Of a stretch of 64,000 bases of DNA, positions 54,597 through 64,000 are shown piece after piece. This DNA comes from Litchfieldia alkalitelluris. Its GTDB lineage: Bacteria; Bacillota; Bacilli; Bacillales; Bacillaceae_L. The position numbers were made by a program, and so were the translations under genes. The number at the start of each line of letters is the position of its first letter. Within the stretch, counting starts at the first letter, position 1. The notes under the pieces are model-generated. The model saw nothing but the letters and a program-made list of their open reading frames with translations. It ran no database searches and was not told the DNA's origin. The DNA is taken from contig NZ_KV917374.1 in NCBI RefSeq assembly GCF_002019645.1, positions 4,734,369 to 4,798,368 on the forward strand. Direction: 5' to 3'.

Positions 54597-55403
54597 ATGC
54601 TATATTTCAAAACATATGAGAGCAGTAAATCTCTTGAATGGACAGTTTTTATACATGGAGCAGGTGGAAGTTCCGCTATCTGGTTCAAACAAATAAAAGA
54701 GTTTAAACAACATTTTAATGTTTTACTAATAGATCTAAGAGGGCATGGTAAATCAAAGGATATCAATAAATTAAATCAACATTATTCATTTGATGAAGTA
54801 AGTTTTGATATTTTAGAAGTATTAAATCATTTAAAAATCAAAAAAGCACACTTCATTGGGATATCACTCGGGACAATCGTGATTCGTAACCTTGCTAAGC
54901 TAGAACCAGAGAGAGTCATGTCAATGGTACTAGGTGGGGCAGTAATAAAACTTAATACCCGTGTAAAAACATTAATTACACTTGGTAATTTAGGAAAAAG
55001 AATGATTCCATATATGTGGTTATATGCATTCTTTGCATGGTGTATTATGCCAAAAAAAAGGCATAAAGCTTCACGGCAAATGTTTGTTGAACAGGCAAAA
55101 AAGCTATGTCAAAAAGAATTTATTAAGTGGTTTTCGCTAACAAAATACGCCACTCCGCTTTTGGCTCATTTTAAAGAAAATAATGTTACTATACCCACAT
55201 TATATATAATGGGTGAAGAGGATTCGATGTTCCTATTATCAGTGATTGAAGAAACGAAAAAGGACAAGTATGCTACTTTGACTGTTATAAAAGACAGTGG
55301 ACATGTCTGCAATATTGATCAGCCGAATCTATTTAATCAAGAAGCTATTCAATTTTTAAAAATGTCTCGGGCAGAAGATTACGAGAAAGTATCTGAGCGA
55401 TAA
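54597..55403 (+). CDS. Alpha/beta hydrolase with Ser nucleophile
   Basis: A 268-residue alpha/beta hydrolase: HGAGGSSAIWF oxyanion loop (residues 20-30), DLRGHGKS, nucleophile elbow GISLG with Ser90, Asp in MGEEDSMFL (~218) and His in DSGHVCNID (~244). The cap domain is Met/Lys-rich with a hydrophobic segment (MWLYAFFAWCIMP). Substrate unknown. ATG follows TTGAGGAAG. A strong terminator follows. Confidence 0.87.
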   Translation: MLYFKTYESSKSLEWTVFIHGAGGSSAIWFKQIKEFKQHFNVLLIDLRGHGKSKDINKLNQHYSFDEVSFDILEVLNHLKIKKAHFIGISLGTIVIRNLAKLEPERVMSMVLGGAVIKLNTRVKTLITLGNLGKRMIPYMWLYAFFAWCIMPKKRHKASRQMFVEQAKKLCQKEFIKWFSLTKYATPLLAHFKENNVTIPTLYIMGEEDSMFLLSVIEETKKDKYATLTVIKDSGHVCNIDQPNLFNQEAIQFLKMSRAEDYEKVSER

Positions 55404-55412
55404 TCAATGTAC

Positions 55413-55446
55413 AAAAAAACCAGTTGATTAACTGGTTTTCTTTTTT
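55413..55446 (+). terminator. Terminator after the alpha/beta hydrolase
   Basis: AAACCAGTT pairs with AACTGGTTT around GATT, followed by TCTTTTTT; A-run on the left lets it also end leftward RNA from the GGDEF gene. Confidence 0.9.
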
Positions 55447-55453
55447 CCTTAAT

Positions 55454-57031
55454 TCAGTTATTAATCCAAATAGTCGTCCGGTTTCTTCCTTCTATTTTGG
55501 ATTGATATAAAGCTTTATCTGCTTTTCTGAAAAGATCTTCTAATGTATTTCCATGTGCCGGATATTCTGAAATTCCTAGAGAGATGGTAATTGGTTTACC
55601 TACTACTGTATTAGTATTTCCTACTCTTCTTCTTAGTTCTTCAGCTTCGAAATAGGCATATGGAGCTCTTTTCTTAGGAAGTATAAGTACAAACTCTTCT
55701 CCCCCATAACGGAAAAACATATCTTCATTTCCTATCAACGACTGGATTAGGATAGCAAACTCCTTTAACACTTCATCACCCGCTTGATGGCCATAAGTAT
55801 CGTTAATCAACTTAAAATGATCAATATCGATAGTAAGGAGTGAGAATGCTTCCTCAATATTTGTACATTCTTCCATAACTCGATCTAGTTTTCTGCGATT
55901 TGGTAATCCTGTTAATAGATCAGTAGTAGCTTCTTGAATAAGTTGATTGTTATTTGATTGAACTGATTTAATGGCAATTGCTACACTTTTAGTTAATAGA
56001 TCAACTTCTCTATTCCAATGTGATTGATTTTCTGGGACTGGAACAATTTTTCCGGATCCAAGAATATTCACTAGATTGGCCAATTCTATAAATGGACTAG
56101 CAAGCTTGCGAGCAATGAATATAGATAGTCCTAATAAAATAAAAAAAGGTGGCAATAGGTAGAGTAAAATCTCTTTGATATGATTTTGGAAAAGTTTATT
56201 TACATATGAAACTGGTGTTTGTTGAACGACTCCCCAACCTGTTGATGTTATACTACTATATGCTGCAAGCATATCGATTCCTTGTGTATTCGTCACCAAT
56301 TCCTTCCCGCTTTTTCCGTGAGTAAGTTTATTCACAATAACATTGCTAATAACATCTTCTCCGATTCTTTCGCTATCAGGGTGAAAAAGAAGTTGTCCAT
56401 CTGGTCCTACTACGTAATAATAAGATCCATTTTCATCAATAATATCGTTTCCTAAAATCTCATTAAGAACATTTCGTTCTTGAAGATAGATAGCTCCTGC
56501 AATCATTCCTCTATAATTTCCATCTTTATCAAACAATGGCTGATTCATTAAAACAATAAGACGACCTGAAGGTGCAATATAAGGGGATGTCAACATTGGT
56601 GTTCGTGAGTCAAGCACCTTCCTCGTGATCCCAGTAACCTTTTCCCCTTTCAGCCCAATGCCCACAGGTGCTATATTTCGAATCAAACCTGTTTCATCGA
56701 TCCAGGATAATGAGTTAAAGTATCTACTGTTATTCCGCAATAGCTCAAGCTGCTGTTGAATCTCCTCATCTGATAAATCATGGTAAGTCATCAAGTAATT
56801 TGATGTGTTTGCCAAACTTAATGTCATAGATTGAAACAAAGAATCTACTGAATCACTAATCTTCTTCGATTTTGAGTAATTAAGAGAAAGATAAGTAGTC
56901 GCGAGGGATTCCTTCTCTGACTGATAAGATGCAATCATTAAAATACAAATAGTAAGAATGATGGAAGTTGCCACAAACCCAGTCAGGAGTGTTGCAAGGT
57001 TTATTTTTCTCTTATTAAATAGTTTTTTCAT
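55454..57031 (-). CDS. Membrane diguanylate cyclase with Cache sensor and GGDEF domain
   Basis: A 525-residue receptor-type enzyme making c-di-GMP. Helix 1 at residues ~15-35, an extracytoplasmic double-Cache sensor (~40-275, with YYVVGPDGQLLFHPD), helix 2 (~280-300), a short linker and a C-terminal GGDEF domain with YGGEEF (~440), TGLPNRR and DIDHFKLIND metal/substrate motifs intact, so it should be active. Followed closely upstream by the phosphodiesterase gene: both leftward, 88 bp apart. Confidence 0.92.
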   Translation of the reverse strand: MKKLFNKRKINLATLLTGFVATSIILTICILMIASYQSEKESLATTYLSLNYSKSKKISDSVDSLFQSMTLSLANTSNYLMTYHDLSDEEIQQQLELLRNNSRYFNSLSWIDETGLIRNIAPVGIGLKGEKVTGITRKVLDSRTPMLTSPYIAPSGRLIVLMNQPLFDKDGNYRGMIAGAIYLQERNVLNEILGNDIIDENGSYYYVVGPDGQLLFHPDSERIGEDVISNVIVNKLTHGKSGKELVTNTQGIDMLAAYSSITSTGWGVVQQTPVSYVNKLFQNHIKEILLYLLPPFFILLGLSIFIARKLASPFIELANLVNILGSGKIVPVPENQSHWNREVDLLTKSVAIAIKSVQSNNNQLIQEATTDLLTGLPNRRKLDRVMEECTNIEEAFSLLTIDIDHFKLINDTYGHQAGDEVLKEFAILIQSLIGNEDMFFRYGGEEFVLILPKKRAPYAYFEAEELRRRVGNTNTVVGKPITISLGISEYPAHGNTLEDLFRKADKALYQSKIEGRNRTTIWINN

Positions 57032-57119
57032 ACTTCACCTAACATCTAAATTATCTATAAAAGGGTAACTTTCGCGGCTACCCCTTATTATAATATTCTA
57101 TTAAAGTCCTTTAATAAAG

Positions 57120-59228
57120 TTAATAATTCACAACTGAGTCTTCTTTATCGAAATCTTCCTCTTGAAGATATGATTGAATTTCTTGATATGGTAACGGCTT
57201 ACTAAAAAAGTAACCTTGTACCTGATCACAGCCCATTTCCTTTAGTAGGCAGTATTGTTCAAGCTCTTCCACGCCTTCTCCCACTACCTTCATCCCAAGT
57301 TGATGGGCAAGGTTAATGACCATTTGTACAATGGCCCTGCTATCGGAATCAAACACAATCGATGAAATAAGACCACGATCCATCTTTAGGACATCTGTTC
57401 GAAACTGTTGTAGATAATTTAATGATGAGTAACCTTTTCCGAAATCATCAAGAGACATGCTGAATCCAATTTCTCTAAATTGTTGAATGACCTTATTTAC
57501 TCGGTCTTGATTTTGAATAAGTGCAGATTCCGTAATCTCAATTTCAATCAAGGAAGGATGAATTCCCAACAATTCTGCAACATCCAAACAATCTGTTGCC
57601 TCTTTTTCATTGTTAAGTTGAAATGGGGAAAAATTAATCGAAACTTGATAGACCTTGCCTGTTTCTTCCATTAGCAGTTTCATCTTTTCGCAAGCTTCTT
57701 TAAAAACCCAAGCCCCAATAGCCTTAATTAGTCCCATTTGTTCAGCTAATGGAATAAATTCATTTGGAGGAATAAATCCTAGAACAGGATGAAGCCATCT
57801 AATCAGAGCTTCAAAAGATTCCACTTTCTTTGAGTAAGTATTAATACGAGGCTGAAAATAAAGTTCGAACTGTTTCATTTCAATCGCTTTTCTTAAATCA
57901 TTTTTTATCATAAATGATCGTTGATCAAGCATTTTAATAGAGTCATTATATACAAGGTACTGATTTTTCCCCATTTTTTTTGCCACCTTCATTGTATTCG
58001 TAGCAAAATTTAATAAAGATAACTTCTCCTGTGCATGTAAAGGAAAATTTGACAATCCTAAACTCACTGTAGTAAAAAAATCTTCATCGCGCCCAGCTAG
58101 ATTTAACGGCTCTTTAAATAAAGAGATGACTTGTTGACCAATTTGATGTACAGAAGCTTTACACGAATTAAAAATTAGTGCAAATTCATCTCCCGCTAAT
58201 CTCGAGATAAATATATTTCGATCTAGACAAGAAGATAATCTTTTGGCTACTTCTTGAAGAATAGAATTACCAACTTCATATCCAAAGGAATCATTTATAT
58301 GTTGAAAGTCGTCAATATTGAGTATGGCTAAGTTAAACCCTTCATTCCTTTTCTTCGCATTCCTAATCATAGTCTCAAGACGCGACTGGAAGAAAAGTCG
58401 ATTTGGTAAACTCGTTAACGTATCATAAAAAGAATTTTGTTTTAATTGTTGCTGTGACCGTTGGTCCTCTGTTATATCTCTAAAATTAATGACAATTCCA
58501 TTAACGGCAGCTTGGTCGATAAAATTAGTCATAATTAACTCGTGGACATAATAAATCCCATCACTATGGAGAGCACGAACTTGAAATCGATAAGGAACTA
58601 AAGGATTTAAGAGAACGTTTTCAAATTGTTGTTTAAAAAACAATTGATCCTCTTTATGTATTAAAGATAATACACTCTTATGTATCACTTCAGCTACATC
58701 AATATTTGTTATTTTAGTATAAGAAGAACAGATATAATGAATAATTCCATCTTCTTTAACGACAGCCACTCCATCGTTTCGAAACTTATTTAATACATGG
58801 AATCTTTCCTCATTAATCTCTAACTCTTCTTCTATTTTCTTTTTTTCTGTAATATCATTTCGAAACGAAACATATTGGACAGGTTTATTTTGGTCATCCA
58901 GCATTGGAATGATCATTGTATCCACCCAATAAAATGTACCGTCCTTTTTTTTATTCTTCAACTCGCCTTTCCAGACTTTACCTGATTTAATGGTTTGCCA
59001 AATTTCTCTGAAAAATCCCTTTGTATGAAAACCAGAATTAATGATATTATGTTTAGCTCCTATTAACTCTTCCTTGCCGTATTGTGATACCTTACAAAAG
59101 TTCTCGTTCACATAAAGAATGATTCATGAAGAATCAGTTACAGAGATAATTGAAGCCTGATCAAGCGTTCTTTTCAAATTACTTAATAATGTAACATCTG
59201 TATCTAAGAAATTAGCAATTTGGCTCAT
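57120..59228 (-). pseudogene. PAS-PAS-GGDEF-EAL protein interrupted by an in-frame TGA
   Basis: From ATG 59228 (GGTGG upstream) the frame reads MSQIANFLDTDV... ISVTDSS, then TGA (59124-59126, codon 35), then IILYVNENFCKVSQYGKEEL. PAS domains have Gly at that place (TDSSGIILYVN), so GGA became TGA. The rest is intact: second PAS, a GGDEF domain with degenerate AGDEF, and an EAL domain with FEALIRW, INFSPFQLN, TESALI, LDDFGKGYSSL, KMDRG, GEGVEELEQ and QGYFFSKPLP, hence a likely c-di-GMP phosphodiesterase. Restart at GTG 59111 is possible but has no binding site and loses the start of PAS 1. Confidence 0.75.
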
Positions 59229-59373
59229 TATTTTTCCACCATTTTTCGATAATTTTCTTCTTAAATACAGTAATTATGTCACAAAACAACAAAAATAATC
59301 TGTGATTTTTGTCACACTTCTTGCTAAACACTACTAATTTTAAACTAATTTTCACTGAAACATAGACCACAAT

Positions 59374-59407
59374 AAGGGTGCACAGACATCATAGTCAGTG
59401 CACCCTT
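59374..59407 (-). terminator. Terminator of fbp
   Basis: AAGGGTGCAC (59374-59383) pairs perfectly with GTGCACCCTT (59398-59407), 20 bp after the fbp stop. The U-tract is weak. Confidence 0.65.
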
Positions 59408-59426
59408 AAAGTTAACTTTTCCCTGA

Positions 59427-61358
59427 TTATTTCATGTATCTATATTCCATCAAAGTTTTTAAAATAGAGATTTCCTGTAATAATTCTTCTCCAATATTCG
59501 TTTCTAATACTTTCTTTCTCTCGAGTTCTTCATCTACTAATCTTTTTACGGATAAGACATCAGTCCCATTTAGAAGAACATCTTCTTTAGAATTAAACAG
59601 TTTGTGTGCGACAAGCTGCATTCCATAAGAATTATATAATAATGTATATCCGGCAATACCTGTTGTTGATTGATAGACCTTAGAAAATCCCCCATCAATG
59701 ACAATCATCTTTCCATTTGCTTTTACTGGGTCTTCACCGTCTATTTCCTTAACAGGTGTATGACCATTTATAATATGACCTTGATCAGGATTTAGATCAA
59801 ATTCGATTAAAATGTTGCGACAGATTTCCTCATGTTCACGTAAATAATAGTATGGATTTTTTCTTTCCTTATGGGTTTTCTTATCTTTTATGAAATATCT
59901 CTCAAAGGTTGTCATTTCTCTTTTCCCAAATAATGATGAATATTCCCCTGTCCATAAATACCAGACCATATCTGTTGCAAGATCATCTGTTTTTTCAGGG
60001 TGAGCAAAAGCATAGCGTAAATGTTGTTCAAAAACATCCAGTAATTCTCGACCTGCATATGTTTTATCGTTAATCACCATTTTTTCCATATTTCCATTTT
60101 CATCCAAGGGAATGCAACCATGAATTAACAAATTCCCATTATACTTTAAATACAGGCTACCTTTCTTCATGAGAAAGTTCATATGTCTGGCTAATTTTTC
60201 GGAATGCTGGACAGAAAATAATAGCTTGTCCATTACCTGTTCTTCTTCCTCCAACAATGTATCAGGTTGCTCTCTATCAACTGTTGCAAAGCAACTATTT
60301 TCTAAAGTATATGTATTTCCATGAATTGTGATTTCGTTTTTGTCGTAATCAACTTTTTCAAGTAATAATCTTCCAGACATGTTAAAGTTCGGGCGTCTTT
60401 TGATAATTGGGCTCTCGAGCTTAAATTGAATCATGGCAATGGCTTGGTGAATTTTTGTGATTTGTAATTTTTCGTGCTCAGACAGTTCTTTATCTGAATG
60501 TCTCTTCGGTCGAAAAGCTGAATTATCACCATAATATTTCTCTGCAAGATTAAGAAGCGGTCTAAGATTAATTCCATATACATCTTCGATAATATCTAAA
60601 TTGTCATATCGTGCACAAATTCGAATAATATTCGCTAAACAGACCTTCGATCCAGCAAAGGCACCTAGCCATAAAACATCATGATTTCCCCATTGAATAT
60701 CAACAGAGTGATAGTTTATAAGTGTATCCATAATTTTATCAGGTTCGGGTCCACGATCATAAATATCTCCTACTACATGAAGATGATCGACTACCAATCT
60801 CTGTGTTGTATAAGCAAGACCAGTTATTAGTTTTTCTGCCTGACCAAGATCTATAACTCGCTGGACAATCTTAGTATAATACGGTTTTTTATTCATAAAT
60901 TCATCGGTCTTATATAGTAGCTCTTCGATGAGATAAACAAACTGATTTGGCAATGCTTTCCGTAATTTCGAACGAGTGTATTTTGAAGAGCAATAGGAAA
61001 TAAGTTTTACCATATTCTCAATGTATTCTGTATACCATTCGTGTAAATCTTTTTCATTATCAAAGTTATTCTTAATTAATTGTAGTTTTTCTTCAGGATA
61101 ATAAACTAATGTTGCAAATTCATTAATCTCTTCTTCTGATAAAACATCGCTAAAAAGGTCTCTTATTTTGCCCTTTACATTACCTGAACCATTTCTTAAT
61201 ACATGTTGAAAGGCTTGGTATTCCCCATGTAAATCACTGACAAAGTGCTCTGTCCCCTTTGGCAAATTGAGAATCGCTTCTAGGTTGATAATTTCCGTTA
61301 CAACTTTTTCTTCACAATCAAATCTTTGAGACAATAAATCTAAGAATTTTGTGTTCAT
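59427..61358 (-). CDS. fbp: Class III fructose-1,6-bisphosphatase
   Basis: Gluconeogenic enzyme turning fructose-1,6-bisphosphate into fructose-6-phosphate. The 643-residue length and sequence match the Bacillus-type class III FBPase, a metallophosphatase: [11 protein letters not shown] (~residue 41), [12 protein letters not shown] (~206), [16 protein letters not shown] (~231) and [20 protein letters not shown] (~555) hold the metal-binding Asp, Asn and His. ATG follows AAGGGGATG. Single-gene unit. Not related to classes I and II. Confidence 0.96.
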   Translation of the reverse strand: MNTKFLDLLSQRFDCEEKVVTEIINLEAILNLPKGTEHFVSDLHGEYQAFQHVLRNGSGNVKGKIRDLFSDVLSEEEINEFATLVYYPEEKLQLIKNNFDNEKDLHEWYTEYIENMVKLISYCSSKYTRSKLRKALPNQFVYLIEELLYKTDEFMNKKPYYTKIVQRVIDLGQAEKLITGLAYTTQRLVVDHLHVVGDIYDRGPEPDKIMDTLINYHSVDIQWGNHDVLWLGAFAGSKVCLANIIRICARYDNLDIIEDVYGINLRPLLNLAEKYYGDNSAFRPKRHSDKELSEHEKLQITKIHQAIAMIQFKLESPIIKRRPNFNMSGRLLLEKVDYDKNEITIHGNTYTLENSCFATVDREQPDTLLEEEEQVMDKLLFSVQHSEKLARHMNFLMKKGSLYLKYNGNLLIHGCIPLDENGNMEKMVINDKTYAGRELLDVFEQHLRYAFAHPEKTDDLATDMVWYLWTGEYSSLFGKREMTTFERYFIKDKKTHKERKNPYYYLREHEEICRNILIEFDLNPDQGHIINGHTPVKEIDGEDPVKANGKMIVIDGGFSKVYQSTTGIAGYTLLYNSYGMQLVAHKLFNSKEDVLLNGTDVLSVKRLVDEELERKKVLETNIGEELLQEISILKTLMEYRYMK

Positions 61359-61612
61359 AGTTACTGCATCCCCTTTTTCAACTATGATATAGCATCCAGA
61401 ATATTGCGATTATAAATACATTATAAGCGAAAACCAGGAATGAAAGGTGAAGGTAAGTAACAATTTATATTTTTTTTGTAATTTTCTTAAAAAATGATCG
61501 AACAAGGTACACGTACTTATATAATAACAATCCCAATTAATTGGAAAACACATACATTTATTTAACCTTGTATGGGCATCCTCGTATTATACAGTGTTAG
61601 GGAGGTCGTTTA

Positions 61613-62716
61613 ATGGATATTGCTATCATGGGTGCTGGTCTATCCGGTTTAGCTTGTGCCATCACTCTTGAGAAAAATGGGATTTATCCAACTATATTTG
61701 AGAAGCGGAGTAAAGTAGGAGATAGATTTGTGAATGGAGAGATTTTACTATCCATCTTTGCTTTTCCAGTCCATGATTGCATTGCTTCATTATCAGAAGA
61801 ATATGAAATTTACTTAAAACCGACTTCAAGTATTCAGAGACTTGAACTGTATTCAAAAAATGAGAAAGCATTTATAGAGGGGCATCTTGGCTTCACTAAT
61901 ATACGCGGGAGGGAACACGATTCCTATGAATCTCAATTAGGTAGACAGCTGAAAACATCTATCCATTTCAATTCGGAAGAAACATATGAACAACTGTTAA
62001 GTAATTACTCCCATGTTGTTATGGCAACTGGAGATGGATCTTATGCAAAAGAAACTAAAAATTTCAGAGAAGATTTAACGGTTTCCATAAAAGGCGCAAC
62101 AATTGAAGGGAGCTTTGATCGATATTCTGTCATGGCATGGATTGATTATGATCTTGCTCCATACGGATACTGTTTTCTAATTCCATATTCAAAAACGGAA
62201 GCAAATATTTCTATAGCGGTTCCTGATTTGGAAGGAAATTACGCTTTAGATATGACTAAATTATGGGATTCATTTTATCAAATGGTACGTTCTCAACTCA
62301 AACAAGCGATACCTATAACCGACCAGTTTCATATCACTAAGTACCCTATCGGTATTTGTAACTCAGCTCGAGTAGGAAATACCTTTTATACAGGGAACTG
62401 TTTTGGAACGATGATGCCATTTATGGGTTTTGGACAGTACGCTGCTATTTTAAGCGGTATTTATACTGCTTATGACTTATGCGGCTTAGGAAGTTATGAA
62501 GAACTTATGAAACCATTTCGCGCTAGTTATGAAGATTCACTTGTATTAAGAAGAGCTATGGAACAACTATCAAACGAAGGGCTAGATCGAATCATTCGGT
62601 CACTTCAAGGATACTGGGGTCACAAGCTGTTCCATACTAAAAGAATAAATCCATTAAAAGTAGCTAGTTATTTACTACGCCCATATATACATATGAAAGG
62701 AGCGGCATCAAAATGA
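61613..62716 (+). CDS. FAD-dependent NAD(P)-binding oxidoreductase
   Basis: A 367-residue flavoprotein: N-terminal dinucleotide-binding MGAGLSGLACAITLEKNG with FEKRSKVG (FAD ribose Glu), a middle ATGDGSY, and a second FAD-contact block FYTGNCFGTMMPFMGFGQYAA. This is the geranylgeranyl reductase/lycopene cyclase-like monooxygenase fold. The substrate is not visible. ATG follows GGGAGG at 7 bp. Its stop overlaps the start of the DUF3231 gene (ATGA), so the two are translationally coupled. Confidence 0.85.
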   Translation: MDIAIMGAGLSGLACAITLEKNGIYPTIFEKRSKVGDRFVNGEILLSIFAFPVHDCIASLSEEYEIYLKPTSSIQRLELYSKNEKAFIEGHLGFTNIRGREHDSYESQLGRQLKTSIHFNSEETYEQLLSNYSHVVMATGDGSYAKETKNFREDLTVSIKGATIEGSFDRYSVMAWIDYDLAPYGYCFLIPYSKTEANISIAVPDLEGNYALDMTKLWDSFYQMVRSQLKQAIPITDQFHITKYPIGICNSARVGNTFYTGNCFGTMMPFMGFGQYAAILSGIYTAYDLCGLGSYEELMKPFRASYEDSLVLRRAMEQLSNEGLDRIIRSLQGYWGHKLFHTKRINPLKVASYLLRPYIHMKGAASK

Positions 62717-63708
62717 ACAATCATCATACGGTATCTTTAACTACATCTGAACTTGGTTATCTTTGGACTGGTCTTTCTATTAATGATATGTCTAAGTGGT
62801 ATTTAACAGCTTTTTTTCAATTTACACAAGATCAAGAAATTAAAGATTTATATTCATTTGCATTAAAAATCACAAATGAACTTATTTCTAAAAGAAATGA
62901 GATTCTTACCAATGAGGGTTATCCGGTACCTGTAGGATTTTCCGAAAAGGAGATAAAAGAATGTTCCTCCCCTCTATTTTCTAACCGGTTTTTGCTGAAA
63001 TACCTACATACAGGGGCATGTTTAGGATTAGAATTCCACTCCAAGTCTTTTGCTTTATCCACTAGAGAGGATGTCCGTCAATATAATATTGATTGCTTAA
63101 CATCATCTATAAAGCTAAATGATAAAGTCGTTGACCTTCTTTTAAACAAAGGAATATATTGGCGGACACCCTCATTGCCAACTCCGCATGTTCCTGAATA
63201 CATACAAAAATCAAGTTATCTTAATAGCTTGTTGGGAGATACTAGACCCTTAAATAGCATGGAACTTGCTAACTTATACCAAATAATTGATCTCCTAATT
63301 ATTATGGAAGCACTTTTTATTGGATTTGAGCAAATATCTGAATTGGAAGAAACTAGAGAACTGTTTCGAGAAGGAACGACATCCATTAGAAATCAATATG
63401 AAACATTGGCTGACATATTAAAGGAAAATGAATTACCAATTCCTCCTAGTTATTCAGCAGAGGTTCTCGAATCAAAAGAAAAGATATTTTCCGAACAAAT
63501 CATGGTTTCACATTTAGCAGGCTTATATGGGTCACTAATATCTCAATATGGATTTTCGATTGGTTCAGTAATGAGACATGATTTAGTTAAAGTATATACA
63601 CAGCATATAGTTAAGGCTGGTGTTATGTCGGAGAGAATTACTCGATTCCTTATAAAACAACAATGGATTGAAAAAGTGCCTGGAGCCATACTCCGTGATA
63701 ATTTATGA
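62713..63708 (+). CDS. DUF3231 protein (two-repeat helical)
   Basis: A 331-residue all-helical protein with two DUF3231 repeats: residues ~5-160 (LTTSELGYLWTGLSINDMSK, then YYLxHCSDPEI-like FFQFTQDQEIK) and ~175-325 (LNSMELANLYQIIDLLIIME, then HLAGLYGSLISQYGFSIG). The family is ferritin-like in helix layout and frequent in Bacillus, with no proven function. ATG overlaps the preceding stop by 4 bp; the binding site AAAGGAG lies in the upstream gene. Confidence 0.87.
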   Translation: MNNHHTVSLTTSELGYLWTGLSINDMSKWYLTAFFQFTQDQEIKDLYSFALKITNELISKRNEILTNEGYPVPVGFSEKEIKECSSPLFSNRFLLKYLHTGACLGLEFHSKSFALSTREDVRQYNIDCLTSSIKLNDKVVDLLLNKGIYWRTPSLPTPHVPEYIQKSSYLNSLLGDTRPLNSMELANLYQIIDLLIIMEALFIGFEQISELEETRELFREGTTSIRNQYETLADILKENELPIPPSYSAEVLESKEKIFSEQIMVSHLAGLYGSLISQYGFSIGSVMRHDLVKVYTQHIVKAGVMSERITRFLIKQQWIEKVPGAILRDNL

Positions 63709-63808
63709 TATTCAGGAATGAAACCAATAGTTTATTCGCTAAAATAAGGTGCATCTAAAAAACGGTGATCCGAATACCCTATAAATTCTTTTCTAGCAAA
63801 ACCTCTAA

Positions 63809-63836
63809 AAGACCAGCTTCATTAGCTGGTCATCTT
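63809..63836 (+). terminator. Possible terminator of the FAD-DUF3231 operon
   Basis: GACCAGC (63811-63817) pairs with GCTGGTC (63825-63831) around TTCATTA, followed by ATCTTT. Modest U-tract; the rest of 63709-64000 shows no gene. Confidence 0.6.
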
Positions 63837-64000
63837 TGATCATGCATATTTCTTACAAGAAATTCTTCATCGCATGGAAATACATCTGCTTTTTGCTTTA
63901 GGATATAATAACGGAACTTTCATCTGAAGTGTTTTTATACACAGACATTAGGTTAATAAAGGTTCTATTATAATTTTCTGTGATATACTCCTTAAAACTA

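Noticed and set aside
57120-59228. Selenocysteine reading of the TGA at codon 35
   Set aside because: The residue replaced is a Gly in a PAS domain, not a redox Cys, and no partner Cys or convincing hairpin follows. A nonsense mutation or sequence error is simpler.

Overview
The window looks like chromosomal DNA from a low-GC Bacillota, most likely a Bacillaceae member (Bacillus in the broad sense). Evidence: rRNA operon layout and leader typical of Bacillus, strong GGAGG-type ribosome binding sites, frequent TTG/GTG starts, and Bacillus-type genes (KinB-like sporulation kinase, YjcZ-like spore peptide, DUF4025/YozQ-like protein, class III fructose-1,6-bisphosphatase, YwqA-like SNF2 helicase, a yrkDEFHIJ-like sulfur cluster). 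No phage, plasmid or transposase gene is visible, but the intergenic space is rich in short palindromic repeats.

Layout. 1-3.6 kb: a leftward rRNA operon (23S 5' part, spacer without tRNA, complete 16S, two promoters). 3.6-8.8 kb: small genes, a LysE exporter, an APC permease, a DUF4025 protein and an overlapping ribA-ribD pair without an FMN riboswitch. 9.8-16.5 kb: KinB-like kinase, GNAT, then amtB with a DUF294 nucleotidyltransferase and a DEDDh exonuclease downstream and two TnrA/GlnR-type dyads upstream; then alsT. 16.6-20.8 kb: EamA transporter, Gfo/Idh/MocA oxidoreductase, an 11.5-copy 52-bp array and a TraB-family gene. 21.2-23.9 kb: arsRBC plus a tyrosine-phosphatase-like gene. 24.1-28.3 kb: GH32 hydrolase, Nudix gene with an abnormal start, DUF4181, VOC and Asp-nucleophile hydrolase. 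28.4-35.6 kb: putative coat-like protein, DUF6044, DehI-type dehalogenase, small spore-type peptides, CE7 esterase, lipoprotein, DUF4129 remnant, NodB deacetylase. 36-41.2 kb: acyl-CoA thioesterase, a DsbA/FrnE-family gene with TGA at the first active-site Cys, SNF2 helicase. 41.3-48.7 kb: DUF202, DUF2254, LacI regulator and a wall-anchored pullulanase with LacI-type operators. 49.6-54.5 kb: a persulfide/sulfur-stress cluster (CstR, DsrE, two rhodaneses, TusA-rhodanese, rhodanese-MBL dioxygenase, TusA, TSUP permease) with CstR-type dyads. 54.6-63.7 kb: alpha/beta hydrolase, two c-di-GMP proteins (one carrying an in-frame TGA), fbp, and a coupled FAD oxidoreductase-DUF3231 pair.

What stands out. 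(1) The DsbA/FrnE gene is open for 234 codons apart from one TGA exactly where the CPxC motif needs its first Cys, with a SECIS-like hairpin at the right distance: either a selenoprotein or a fresh nonsense mutation. A second in-frame TGA, replacing a PAS-domain Gly, argues for caution. (2) Several unrelated-sequence intergenic arrays share a ~52-bp period, each unit holding an inverted repeat. (3) The sulfur cluster has three perfect TACCC-N4-GGGTA operators, one inside the operon, plus decayed fragments of cluster genes.
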